A DNA stretch of 64,000 bases, from assembly GCF_016545825.1 (NCBI RefSeq), contig NC_052619.1:7765501-7829500 (forward strand), written 5' to 3'. Made by a program: the position numbers and the translations under genes. The stretch comes from Eucalyptus grandis. Taxonomy: Eukaryota; Streptophyta; Magnoliopsida; Myrtales; Myrtaceae. This document shows, in pieces, positions 10,708 to 20,176 of this stretch. Every line of letters starts with the position of its first letter. Positions within the stretch are counted from its first letter, which is position 1. The notes under the pieces are model-generated. The model searched no databases and had not been told where the DNA came from. It saw nothing but the letters and a program-made list of their open reading frames with translations.

Positions 10708-12835
10708 ATGTCCTCTCAAAGGAAGTCTTCGAGGATCGCAAACAGGGGACTGCAGCAAATGCGTGAGGGGCCTATGCACTTTGATCTCATCGAGGAAGAA
10801 GAGTCTCCTAGTCACCAGCAGAGCCCACAACATTCTCAGCAGCGTCCATCTTCTCCATCTAGACCACAGGATGTTGCTCGTCGAGAAGAGGAAGAAATAA
10901 TGGAAGATGCAAAATCCGTAAGAACTTTTAAGCTCTCTTTTACCTACAAGCTTTATCGTGCTTTGAAAAGGGGTGGAACTCCTTTGAACTACATTGACAA
11001 ATTTCTGAAAGACAATGGGAACAAAAATGAAACCTTCTTTTTACGCACAACGGAACGGTTGGGAATTGCCCCTACTGGGTCGGTAGAAGCGGCAATGGCA
11101 AATATTCCAATCGATCCACTTGTTAGAGGGCTGAATCAGCCAGATGGGAATGATGATGACAAGTTGTACAGTCAGTTTCAACCGAGGATGGGTGTTGCGG
11201 CAAAAATTCGGAGCAAAAGGACAGACTTGTTTCGATTGGAGGAACACAAGCATCTATACTCTAAGTTGTTGAAGCGTGGGGTCATAAACCCTAGAAGTGT
11301 GGATTTTGCTTTCCTTGACGCTGTGAACGTTAATTTGAGGGAAAAATTCAGTCTTCTTCAACTTGAACAGTTCAGTACTAAATCTACAGAAGCCTATGCT
11401 GAACTCACTGCATACTTCTATTCAAATATCAATTTCTTAGATGCGAATAGATTCTTTTTTAGTGTTCGAGATCAGGACTATGTGGTGGATATAGATAGGT
11501 TGGCTAATGTGATTGGGGTTGAGAGAGGGAGATATCAACCTATCAATGTCTCTATTGCTCGTGCTACGTTGGAACTTGTTATGGATAGAAGGACAGAGGG
11601 AAATGTTTCCTACTCGAGGATGAGTGCGTTCAACATTCTGCTTCACAAGATTGTGATCAATTGCCTCAGACCAAAATCTACTTCAAAGACTGATGTTTCA
11701 AACTCAGAGGCAAAGCTGATGTATGCCATCAATGCTTTGGGAAAAAGTTCTCTCTTCCTCACACTATTATATTCCATATGTATAGAGCAGTGGTGAAGGA
11801 CAAGGGTCAACTTCCTTATCTAGCTCTTGTGACAAAGTTATTTAGACATTTGAATGTTCAGCCTCCCCGGATTCTCTGTGTTCGAACTTTTGATCAAATG
11901 GTAGTGGGACTGAAAATGGTGTCTAAAATACGTCTGAAGGAACTCAACAAGGCGTTGGAGAAATTCAAGGAGAAAACCCCTGTCAAAACTCATCAAATCT
12001 CTTCGGCAGCAAAAATACAAGGGAAGGAGCCCATGGTTGCTCCATCCAAGAAAAGAAGAGCTCTCATTATTGAGGATGAAGAAGATAAGGAAGACATCAC
12101 CATTACTGCAATAGCATTGAAGAACCTAAGTCGTTTTGTTCCAGAATCAACGGAACGACAAGAGAAAGACACAAAACAAAGGACTGGAGAAAGAGAAAAT
12201 TTGGAAGCAGAAGATAAAGAAATAGAGGAGAGAGAAGCTGAAGAAAGAGATGCAGAGGGGGAAAGAATTGAAGAAGAAGAAGAAGAAGAGGAAAGAGTAA
12301 ATCAAGAGGAAGGAGAGCACGGGGAACACTCTTCTCCACCAAAGGCATGGAAACGGGGAGAGATCGTGAGAAAAGAGGAATGTCCTCATATCCTCGCTAC
12401 CGATGAAGGAGTCACCGCTCTCCGCGAGATCCGAGAGGACATCTATGCCTCTCAATTTCCCGAGGAAGGACATGATGTTTCATCGCCCAATCTGCGTGAT
12501 TGTGCTGATTTGCCATCGTTCGCCTTTACTCCATCTGATCGTGTAGAAGCCAGTACGCATACTAATAATTCAGCAGATTTTCGCATAATTCTTAATGTTC
12601 TCTTAGAAATGCGGGGTCAGATATATGCTCTAGGATGCGAAGTATAGAATTTGCAGAATGCAAGTAAAGCTTCTTCAGTTTCTTTGAATGATCAGATCCA
12701 AGCCCTTGCTCTTCAGATTCAAGCAAATGCTAAGGGTGAAGAGGTGGCTCAGCTGATGGATAGTTGACAAAGCTGGATGGCATTGTCCAGTCAATAGGAG
12801 ATTTCTAGCTTGTTCGTGTTCCCAAGCATTCTTGA
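10708..12835 (+). pseudogene. Element B 3' ORF (putative plant transposon protein-like, coiled coil)
   Basis: This is the best preserved copy of the extra gene placed where SIRE1 has its env-like ORF. The order is: a basic N-terminus (MSSQRKSSRIANRG) and an acidic HFDLIEEEES; a globular region of about 330 residues with YKLYRALKRGGTPLNYID, FYSNINFLDANRF, LANVIGVERGRYQPI and FNILLHKIVINCLRPKS; then a Lys/Arg patch (KKRRALI) and a long Glu/Arg coiled coil (about 12130-12310). The tail is a second heptad segment ending VRVPKHS. I see no signal peptide and no membrane segment, so an envelope role is not supported. One frameshift (about 11745) and TAG at 12645 break it. The globular part resembles, in pattern, the family annotated 'putative plant transposon protein' (PF20167); its function is unknown. 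Confidence 0.85.
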
Positions 12836-13183
12836 TTCCACTCAACCTTTTTTTATGATGACAAAAAGGGAGAGAGATGTGATTTGAACTTTGAACCTTG
12901 AACTTTTTTGAACTTGAACTTGAACTTTTGATTTGTTTTGATGTTTGACTCGACTTTTGTGTCTGGCTGTGGACTGGATTTGAGATTTTGGATTGACTGC
13001 TTATATTAAAACTATTGATATCTTATGGATGGCTTTACTCATATGCAAGACAAACCTATTTTATGTGGTTGTAGATTCTAGTGTTATCAATAAGCCATTT
13101 ATCTTTATGAGATATTCATATTTGCTTGAGTAATGTTTTGCAGGTCAAAGTTATCCAAATCTGTAGGAAAGTTTTGTCACCAT
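12836..13183 (+). other. Element B 3' non-coding stretch
   Basis: This lies between the end of the 3' ORF and the polypurine tract. It contains (TTGAACTTGAAC)-like repeats and the extra polypurine tract, and no ORF. Confidence 0.6.
12861..12878 (+). other. Upstream extra polypurine tract, element B
   Basis: ACAAAAAGGGAGAGAG sits about 330 bp before the 3' LTR and resembles the true polypurine tract. The same extra tract is at the same place in C, D, E and G. Confidence 0.6.
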
Positions 13184-13198
13184 AAAAAATGGGGAGAT
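13184..13198 (+). other. Polypurine tract of element B
   Basis: AAAAAATGGGGAGAT immediately precedes the 3' LTR. It primes plus-strand DNA synthesis in this class of element. Confidence 0.85.
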
Positions 13199-14122
13199 TG
13201 TTGGAGAAATCTTCCTGGAGTATTTTGAAGCTGACAAAATGTTGCCATCAGTCTAGTCTGAAGATTTGCAAACTCTTCTATTTAAAGTCTGAAGACCTCC
13301 GGACTGCCAGACTCAAGACTCAAAGTCTATTCTCATTGATAGTTTCTAATCCGTTGAAGAAGGGCTATCCAGGATTGGATGTTTCGTTAAGGATTTGACC
13401 TTATCAACTAGAGAAGATCTCTTGGCTGGATATGACATAACGAAATCCTTTATTTATTGAAAGATTGAGGATCCAATGATTGGCGAAGTATACTTGGAAG
13501 GTTCTACTTATGGAAACCGAGATCCTGATTGTATGGGCGAGCAAGATTGATGGGCTATCGACATGTTCCTTAAATAGCTCGAATGATCTTCCTAATTGAT
13601 TCTGTCCAACGGGAAGATTGGAAGAATTCCTTTGATAAGTGCCAACAGGTATGATAGCATAAATGAGTATATAAGGAAGACGTTCCAGTTGTTCGAGTGT
13701 GTGCGCAATAGAAGAATTTCAAAGTCTGAAGCTCTTTGTTCTTAGTCAATTCATCTTATGAGCAAAATCTTGTGCACAAAAGAGAGTCCATATTCTTGAG
13801 AAACCTTGAGGAAGTGTGGTAGAGTATCTACACTGTGGAATCAAGGGAGAGGCTTGCTGTAACAACTCTTTTGTTCATAGTGAAATCTAGCTGGTGGGTT
13901 GTCAGTGCGAAAGGGTGGACGTAGGCTTGGAATAAGCCGAACCACTATAATTTCTGTGTTCATTTTCTATTCCCTACTCTCTGCTTTACTTTGATCATAA
14001 TTCGCTTTGTTAACGAAAGGAGAACTTCCTTTCTATTGTCTGCTTAGTATTGCTCTCTTATCTCGAGAAAATATTTTTTACACCTATTCAATCCCCTCTA
14101 GGTGCTTATACTAGCTATCTCA
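13199..14122 (+). repeat. 3' LTR of element B
   Basis: The LTR is 924 bp, TGTTGG to CTATCTCA, followed directly by the target copy AGGCT. A TATA-like ATATAAGG lies near 13668-13677. Confidence 0.95.
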
Positions 14123-14127
14123 AGGCT
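14123..14127. repeat. Target site duplication of element B, right copy
   Basis: AGGCT, identical to 4475-4479. Confidence 0.95.
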
Positions 14128-15985
14128 TTCCGTAACTTTCTTATCAATCCTCGTTTTAGCACTTTCAATCAGCCTGAAAGCAAAGATGATGATGAGAGGA
14201 TGTTCTCAAATTTTTAGCCAAGGATGGGCATTGCTGCTAAAATGCCTGGTGTAGGAACGAAGCTTTTTTCGTTTTAAGGATCATAAAAAGGTTTATTTCC
14301 AGGTGCTGAAAAGAGGGGTAATGAACCCTCGATCGGTCGACTTTGACTTTTTAGATTCATTCAATGTAAATTTGAGGGAAAAAACTAGCTTTCTTTCAAC
14401 TTGAAGACTTTTGCTACAAGACAACTATTGCTTATCCAGAGTTGACTACCTTTTTCTATTCCAATCTTTCTTTTCTTAACCAGAATTGCTTCAAATTCAC
14501 CGTGAGTGACAAAGAATATCTGGTGGATGTTGACACTTTGGCTGACGTTATTGGGGTGGACAGGAGTGGTTTCCAACCAATAAATGTATCAGTTGGTCAT
14601 GCAATTCCAATCTTTCTTTTCTTAACCAGAATTGCTTCAATTTCACTGTGAGTGACAAAGAATATCTGGTGGATGTTGACACTTTGGCTGACGTTATTGG
14701 GGTGGACAGGAGTGGTTTCCAACCAATAAATGTATCAGTTGGTCATGCAACAAGATTCTTTGTTAGTGACAGACTCCCCGAAGAAAGCATCACTTATTCC
14801 AGAATGACAGCCTCCAATGTCTTGTTGCACAAAATCGTCATAAACTGCATCAGACCAAAGGCTACTTCAAAAACTGATGTTTCCCAATTTGAAGCACGGC
14901 TTATGTTTGTTATTTCCAATGGCATGAAGTTTTCACTTCCTCATATTGTCTTAATGCACATATATAGGACTGCTATGAAGGATAAGGGACAGCTACCTTA
15001 CTCTGTGCCGGTTACAAAGCTATTCAAATATTTCCAGATCGAGTTTCTTGTCTCTCTCTGCACCAGAACTGTAGCTCCTATGGTTATAGGACTAAAGATG
15101 GTTTCGAAGATGAGGCTAAAAGATCTGAACATGGTTTTAGAGCGCTTGAATAAGGCATCTCCTAGCAAAACAAAGGAAGAATCTGTTGCAAAGAAGAGAA
15201 AAGGCAAGGAGATTGTGAAAGAACCCCTCAAGAAGAGAAGATCCCTTATCCTGCAGGATGAAGATGATGATGATGATCTTACCATTTCAACCTTGGCCTT
15301 GAAAAATCTTCAAAACTTTATTGGTTTTGAGCAACCTAAGGGGATAGGAGAAGGAGGGAGAGCAGATATAGAGCGAAGAGAAAAAGGAAGAGAAGACAGA
15401 GAAGAAGCAAAGCTAGAAGAAGAAGAACCGGGAAGAGAAGAAGAAGCAAGAGAAGTCGAAGAAAGAGAAGAAGCAGGAAGAGAAGCTGAAGCAGAAGAGC
15501 GTTAGGATGACTCCTATGAGACAACTTTGGTAGTATCCTTATCCGAGGATTCTGAAGCAACAGGGAGTGTCCAAGTGGGAGAAAGAATAGAAACAGAACG
15601 TCACCTTCGTGCAGGAAATGAGAAAGATCAAGAAGTTTTCCTCCCTTTACCTGTAAGCAAGGAAACAGGGGGAGCCCATGAGAAAAGAGGTATTTCTTCT
15701 CCTCTTTTTGCAAGTGATGATATCAGTCGATCTCCTACTGATCCAGAAGAAGTCTATGCTTCTAATTTTCCTAAAGTTGATATTGGAGAATCAACTCCAA
15801 GTCTTGAAGGCAGATCAATTGATGTTCCCTCATTACTCAACACTCCACAAACTGAACGTGTTGAGGCTAGTGCACAAACAAAACCTACTACAGACTTTCA
15901 AAGGCTGCCCGAGCTCATTCTGGAGATAAAAGCACAGCAATGTGGAATGGAGTGTGAGATTCAGAAGCTTCAATCTGCTTTGTAA
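14128..15985 (+). pseudogene. Element C 3' ORF, part 2 (after insertion of B)
   Basis: This continues part 1 at 4125-4479. It is clearly the divergent homologue of the 3' ORF of B: RGVMNPRSVDFDFLDS, ADVIGVDRSGFQPINV, LLHKIVINCIRPKATS, IGLKMVSKMRLKDLN, KKRRSLI and then a Glu/Arg-rich coiled coil (15335-15505). A 146-bp tandem duplication (14459-14750) breaks the frame. Open stretches are 14648-15505 and 15527-15985. A weak heptad tail continues with stops to about 16180. Conservation of the layout across a diverged subfamily suggests that the protein mattered to element replication, which is an inference. Confidence 0.82.
14459..14750 (+). repeat. 146-bp tandem duplication in element C 3' ORF
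   Basis: Two adjacent copies start CCAATCTTTC at 14461 and 14607. They differ at only about two bases (CAAATTCACCG versus CAATTTCACTG). 146 is not a multiple of 3, so the duplication shifts the frame. Confidence 0.92.
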
Positions 15986-16502
15986 TCTACTTCAAATTCT
16001 CGCAATGAAATGATATAGTCTTTAAACTTTCAAGTTCAAGGTTTACAACGGCAAGTTTCATGGACTCCAAGCATCGAAGATGTTGAGAAGCTGAAGAAGA
16101 CAGTGTGAAAGCTAGAGGAGATAGTTTAGTCAATGGGGAATTTCCAGCTCGTTTGCATTCCAAGACAAACTTTATTTCATTCTCTCTATTTTTAATCTTG
16201 GTTTTCTCCACTTTTTGCTGCTGACAAAAAGGGGGAGAATGTGCAAATTTACTGTTGATACTTTTGAACTTAAACTTTTGTAGATTTAACTCTGTTTGAT
16301 TGGTTTGACTAGTAACTCTCATAATTTGTAGCAACTTTTGTGACGATTATGAATGAGGACAAATATGGATGTTTTAATCTTGGTGTTTGATTATTTTTCA
16401 AGATTAACATGTATTCTGTGGTTGTAGAATCGTTGCCATCCACAGATCAATATCTTTTTGAATATCAGGATATAAGTTCTTAAATCTGCAGGGAAGTTTT
16501 GT
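15986..16502 (+). other. Element C 3' non-coding stretch
   Basis: This holds the degraded tail of the 3' ORF, an upstream polypurine-like tract at 16223-16239 (GACAAAAAGGGGGAGAA) and a T-rich stretch. No intact gene is present. Confidence 0.6.
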
Positions 16503-16524
16503 CACCATAAAAAAATGGGGAGAT
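16503..16524 (+). other. Polypurine tract of element C
   Basis: CACCATAAAAAAATGGGGAG lies next to the 3' LTR start. Confidence 0.8.
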
Positions 16525-17519
16525 TGTTGGAAAAAAAAACTCATTGGATATTTTGAAGTTGACAAAACTTATTCAAAATCTATTTTGAAGATTTTCAGAC
16601 TTCTATGTCAAAGTCTAAAGATGACCAGATTTTGAGGTAAAGTCTAAAGTCTCCTAGACTTTGTGTCAAAGTTTGCCCACTCTGACAAATTCCAGACTGA
16701 ACACTACCGAAGAATGAAGACTTATCCATATGTGAGATTTTGTTTATTTCTTTAGGAGTTCGATTCATATGGCTTATGGATGGCTTTCTAGTTAGATACA
16801 TCACCTACGAAATTGATTATTTTTATTAAAATCAATTTTGATAAATCAAATCTTTTCGAATTGCAAGTAAATATGGAAAGAATCTACTTATGGAAATCAA
16901 GATCCTAATTGTATGGGCGAACACGATTGACGGGCTTTCATCACAATCTTCAAACGACTCGAGATCTCCTTGATTGATTCTGTCCAACGGGTAAATTGAA
17001 AGAATTAATTTGGAAAGTGCTAATGGTCATGAAGGCATGAAGGAGTATGTAAGGCGAACTCTCTAGTTGCTCGATAGAGTGTGTGAAAGAAAATTTTCAA
17101 AGTCTGAAGCTTACCATTTTCTCGTCATTCAATATTACGAGCTCAAAGTTGTATACAAAAGAGAGAAACACTTGGCGAGACTTCGTGAGAGACCAATAAA
17201 GATTGTTCACTGTGAAGTCAAGATCCCAAAGCTATAAAATCTCTTTTAATTCTTAGTGGAATCCAGCCAGTAAGCTATTAGTGTGGAGAGTGGACGTAGG
17301 CTTCATCTAAACTGAACTACTATAATTTCTATATTCTTATTCTCTTCCCTAAACTCTTTTACTTTATTCTTAATTCTATTTAACTACTAAAGTCTGAACT
17401 TGCTTAAAGTCTGTTGTTCTTCAGAATTTATTTTAGAAGCAAAATGTTTCCACTGTATCTTTTGAAAAATTGTTTTCACACCTATTCACCCCATCTAGGT
17501 GTTCATACTAGTACTAACA
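16525..17519 (+). repeat. 3' LTR of element C
   Basis: The LTR is about 995 bp, starting TGTTGGAAAA. Its end resembles the family end (CACCTATTCACC, CTAGGTG, then CATACTAGTACTAACA). It is strongly diverged from the other LTRs but keeps the same order of short motifs. The exact right end is uncertain by a few bases. Confidence 0.8.
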
Positions 17520-17581
17520 TCATTTGCTAGTTCCTTCTTTCTCTGCTGACTCTAGCGAACAAACTGGCCACCTTTTCGGGC

Positions 17582-17608
17582 CTCTCTCTCTCTCTCTCTC
17601 TCTCTCCT
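17582..17608. repeat. CT microsatellite
   Basis: A (CT)n run of about 26 bp. Confidence 0.95.
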
Positions 17609-17977
17609 CTCACGCTTCTCTGGTTTTCTTCTCATTTCTTAGCCGAGCTAGCCCCCTTTCCCTCTTGCTCCCTCTCTCGCTTTTAAGGCCAACTGGCAAG
17701 CGGGCATGGCACCTGCCATTGCCAGCTTGCTGATCAGCCTAACTTGGACCCGTAGATCACCCCGTCACCTGCTCCCCTCCTACTCTAGCTCTATCACTCT
17801 TCTTTCTCTCTTGAAGCGTGAATGGTGTTAAGGGGAAGAGAACCATCACGGGGGCAGGCCTGTGAGAAAGGATGATGGGTTGGCCCAAGTGGAGGAAAAG
17901 AAAGGAGAGAAAGGGGTTGGGCTAGGCCTAGCCGGAAAAAAGATAGGGGTCCGATTTACTTAACCTAGCCCGACTCC

Positions 17978-17979
<2 letters not shown>

Positions 17980-18013
<34 letters not shown>
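17980..18013. repeat. CT microsatellite
   Basis: A (TC)n run of about 34 bp. Confidence 0.95.
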
Positions 18014-18018
<5 letters not shown>

Positions 18019-18799
18019 AATAACAACCATTCTTCTAAGTCTTAAATCAATTGTCTTTCTTTCTTTTTTTCCTTTTGTATTTCCTATAAATTCTGTTACT
18101 ATTATCAGATGCTTCTAATGTCCATACGCTATGCAATTTTCATAATTTTTTAGGTTTAAAAATTAGTCTCTAATTTATATGCAATTAAATCCTAAAAGGA
18201 TGGCCTAAATTTAGGTCTCAACAAAGTTATACTAAGGCCCTGTTTGGTTCAGCATTTGCAATGGGTTTTGGGATTCTAAAGTTCCTTGGCCAAATGCAAA
18301 TGCATTTGATTCATTCTTTTACTCAACTTTGGAGAAATACAATTGCATTTCCATAGATCTCCCTTTAGCTTAAAGTAGGTCTGAGGTCCTTTAGGAAGTT
18401 ACATTATTATAATACAAGTCTTGATCCTTAGTTATTCTACATCTTCTCCAAAGGTCACGACACAGAAAAGTTGATTGGAGGTTGATGATCGTTGGCCAAA
18501 AGGTTGTACATGCTATCGACTATTGCTTGGGGGTCGCTTAACCTTTAGCGACCATCACCTAGGGTCGTGCGAATTCAAGCGACTGTTGCCTAAGGTCGCG
18601 CGACCTAAGACGAGGCCATCCAACAACCAAATCTTGCTTGAGGTCGCATGACCTCAAGTTAGGCTACCAATAGTTGAACTCCCAGAAAAAAAAAGCAAAA
18701 ACATTTTTTTCTTAATTTGGTCAAAGTTCTTTATAAATGCAATTTTTACTTAATGGTATTTAAGTCAAAGTTATTTCCCAATACACTATTACAATTCAA

Positions 18800-19110
18800 C
18801 ACAAAGACCTCATTTCAATAAATCTGGTTTGGAAATGACTGTGGAAACCATTCCTTTAATTGATTTTCCTAAAGTGAAGGAAAGAATTAAGCAAAGACTC
18901 ACAAGAGATGCTTACAAAAAACATTTTAAAAAGGTCTTTGTAAAACCAGTAGGTCACAATGCTCTCAGATGTTCAAAGTGCAATAGTTCGGATCATTTTG
19001 ATAGAGAATGTCATATGGTTTGGAAACCTGTTAAGAAAGTATGGGCAAAAACCACATATCATACTAACACCAATGGACCCAAGAAAATATAGGTACCAAA
19101 GAAAGTTTGA
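18800..19110 (+). pseudogene. gag: Element E gag, C-terminal fragment
   Basis: Its sequence is that of the gag C-terminus in the sister copies (TIPLIDFPKVKERIKQRL). It keeps an intact CCHC knuckle (CSKCNSSDHFDREC, about 18975-19015) and then WKPVKKVWAK and GPKKI. A TAG replaces Trp just before the normal gag stop. The N-terminal gag and 5' LTR are absent. Confidence 0.85.
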
Positions 19111-19123
19111 GTCCCTTTTTTAA

Positions 19124-19185
19124 ATGCAGGTCACCATCAAGAAGAATGTAAAATGGTATCTGGATAGTGGATGCTCAAGACATAT
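19124..19185 (+). pseudogene. pol: Element E pol, piece 1: protease start
   Basis: ATG at 19124 is 13 bp after the gag stop, and KWYLDSGCSRH follows. Element D inserted right after this in the codons of the HMTGD motif. The gene continues at 34523. Confidence 0.85.
19181..19185. repeat. Target site duplication of element D, left copy
   Basis: CATAT, identical to 34518-34522. Confidence 0.95.
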
Positions 19186-20114
19186 TGTTGGAGAAATCTT
19201 TTTGGAATATTTTGAAGCTGACAAAACGTTTCTATCAGTCTGGTCTGAAGATTTGCAGACTCTGCTATTAAAGTCTGAAGACCTCCGGACTGCCAGACTC
19301 AAGACTTAAAGTCTATTCTGATTGATAGCTTCTAATCCGTTGAAGAAAGGCTATCTAGAACTGAGTGCTTCACTAAAGGATTTGGCCTTATCGACTGGAG
19401 AAGATCTCTTGGCTGGATAAGACATAACGGATTTCTTTATTCAAATCAAGAATGATTAAAGACCCGATGGTTGACGAAGTATTCCTGGAAGGTTCTACTT
19501 ATGGAAACCAAGATCCTGATTGTATGGGCGAGCATGATTGATGGGCTATCGACATGTTCTTTTAATAGCTCGAATAATCTTCCTAATTGATTCCGTCCAA
19601 CGGGAGGATTGGAAGAATTCCTTTGGTAAGTGCCAATGGGTATGATGGTACAAAGGAGTATAAAAGGAAGACATTCCAGTTGTTCGAGGAGTGCACGATA
19701 GAAGAATTCCAAAGTCTGAAGCTCTTTAATTCTTAGTCAATTCATTTGCTGAGCGAAATCTTGTACACAAAAGAGAGTCTATACTTTGAGAGACCTTGAG
19801 GAAGTGTGATAGAATATCTACACTGTGGAATCAAGGAAAAGCAGTGCTGTAATATCTCTTTTGTTCATGGTGAAATCCAGCCAATAAGCTGTCAGTGCAG
19901 AAGAGTTGACGTAGGCTTGAAATAAGCCGAACCACTATAAACCTTGTGTTCAATCTTCTCTTCCTTACTCTCCACTTTACTTTGATCATAGTTCTATTTG
20001 TTAACTAAAGGAGAGTTTTCTCTTTTGTTGTTGATCCAGTATTGCTTTCATATCTCAAGAAATTATTTAAACACCTATTCACGCCCCCTCTAGGTGCTAT
20101 TACTAGCTATATCA
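19186..20114 (+). repeat. 5' LTR of element D
   Basis: The LTR is 929 bp, TGTTGG to CTATATCA. A TATA box (TATAAAAGG) lies at 19659-19667. Confidence 0.95.
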
Positions 20115-20129
20115 ATTGGTATCAGAGCT
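20115..20129 (+). other. Primer binding site of element D
   Basis: ATTGGTATCAGAGCT directly follows the LTR and matches the initiator-Met tRNA end. Confidence 0.93.
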
Positions 20130-20176
20130 TGTGTACTCACTTTGTTTGAGGTGTTTTACTTCAGAGTAAAAGATCC

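Larger units (their letters stand above)
4480..14122 (+). mobile_element. Copia element B, complete Sirevirus-like retrotransposon
   Basis: B is 9643 bp, with two LTRs (4480-5397 and 13199-14122), a primer site, gag, pol, a 3' ORF and a polypurine tract. It is flanked by a perfect 5-bp duplication AGGCT. It is inserted within the 3' ORF of element C, whose reading resumes directly at 14128. The LTRs differ by substitutions and by a rearranged 60-bp stretch near 4540-4600, so it is not a very recent insertion. All genes carry disabling mutations. Confidence 0.95.
2282..17519 (+). mobile_element. Copia element C (older, divergent subfamily), interrupted by A and B
   Basis: C consists of a pol fragment (2282-3690), a 3' ORF split by element B (4125-4479 and 14128-15985), a polypurine tract and a 3' LTR (16525-17519). 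Its 5' half lies to the left of element A and is not in the window. Its 3' ORF and LTR are clearly homologous to, but much more diverged from, those of B, D, E and G, so it belongs to a separate subfamily. It is host to two younger insertions and is therefore the older layer on this side. Confidence 0.88.
17520..18799. other. Unassigned sequence between elements C and E
   Basis: I recognise no coding sequence. It holds two CT microsatellites, a C/T-rich stretch and a block around 18480-18680 with repeated GGTCGC and GCGACC words. GGCCCTGTTTGGTTC at 18236-18250 looks like one end of a plant MITE, but no matching inverted end is found. It may be relics of another repeat. Confidence 0.5.

Noticed and set aside
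12103..12473. Leu/Ser/Phe-rich open frames on the minus strand opposite the 3' ORF (also at 15336-15713, 32369-32787 and 41860-42248)
   Set aside because: They are the antisense of the Glu/Lys/Arg coiled-coil coding repeats (GAA/GAG read as TTC/CTC) and have no conservation of their own.
10708..12835. Calling the copia 3' ORF a viral envelope gene
   Set aside because: The position matches the SIRE1 env-like ORF, but no signal peptide or membrane segment is visible in any of the five copies.
17524..17733. Open frame across the CT-rich region
   Set aside because: It is driven by the CT microsatellite (Ser/Leu repeats) and has no recognisable domain.
18236..18250. MITE beginning GGCCCTGTTTGGTTC
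   Set aside because: No inverted partner or target duplication was found in the next 550 bp, so only one end-like word remains.
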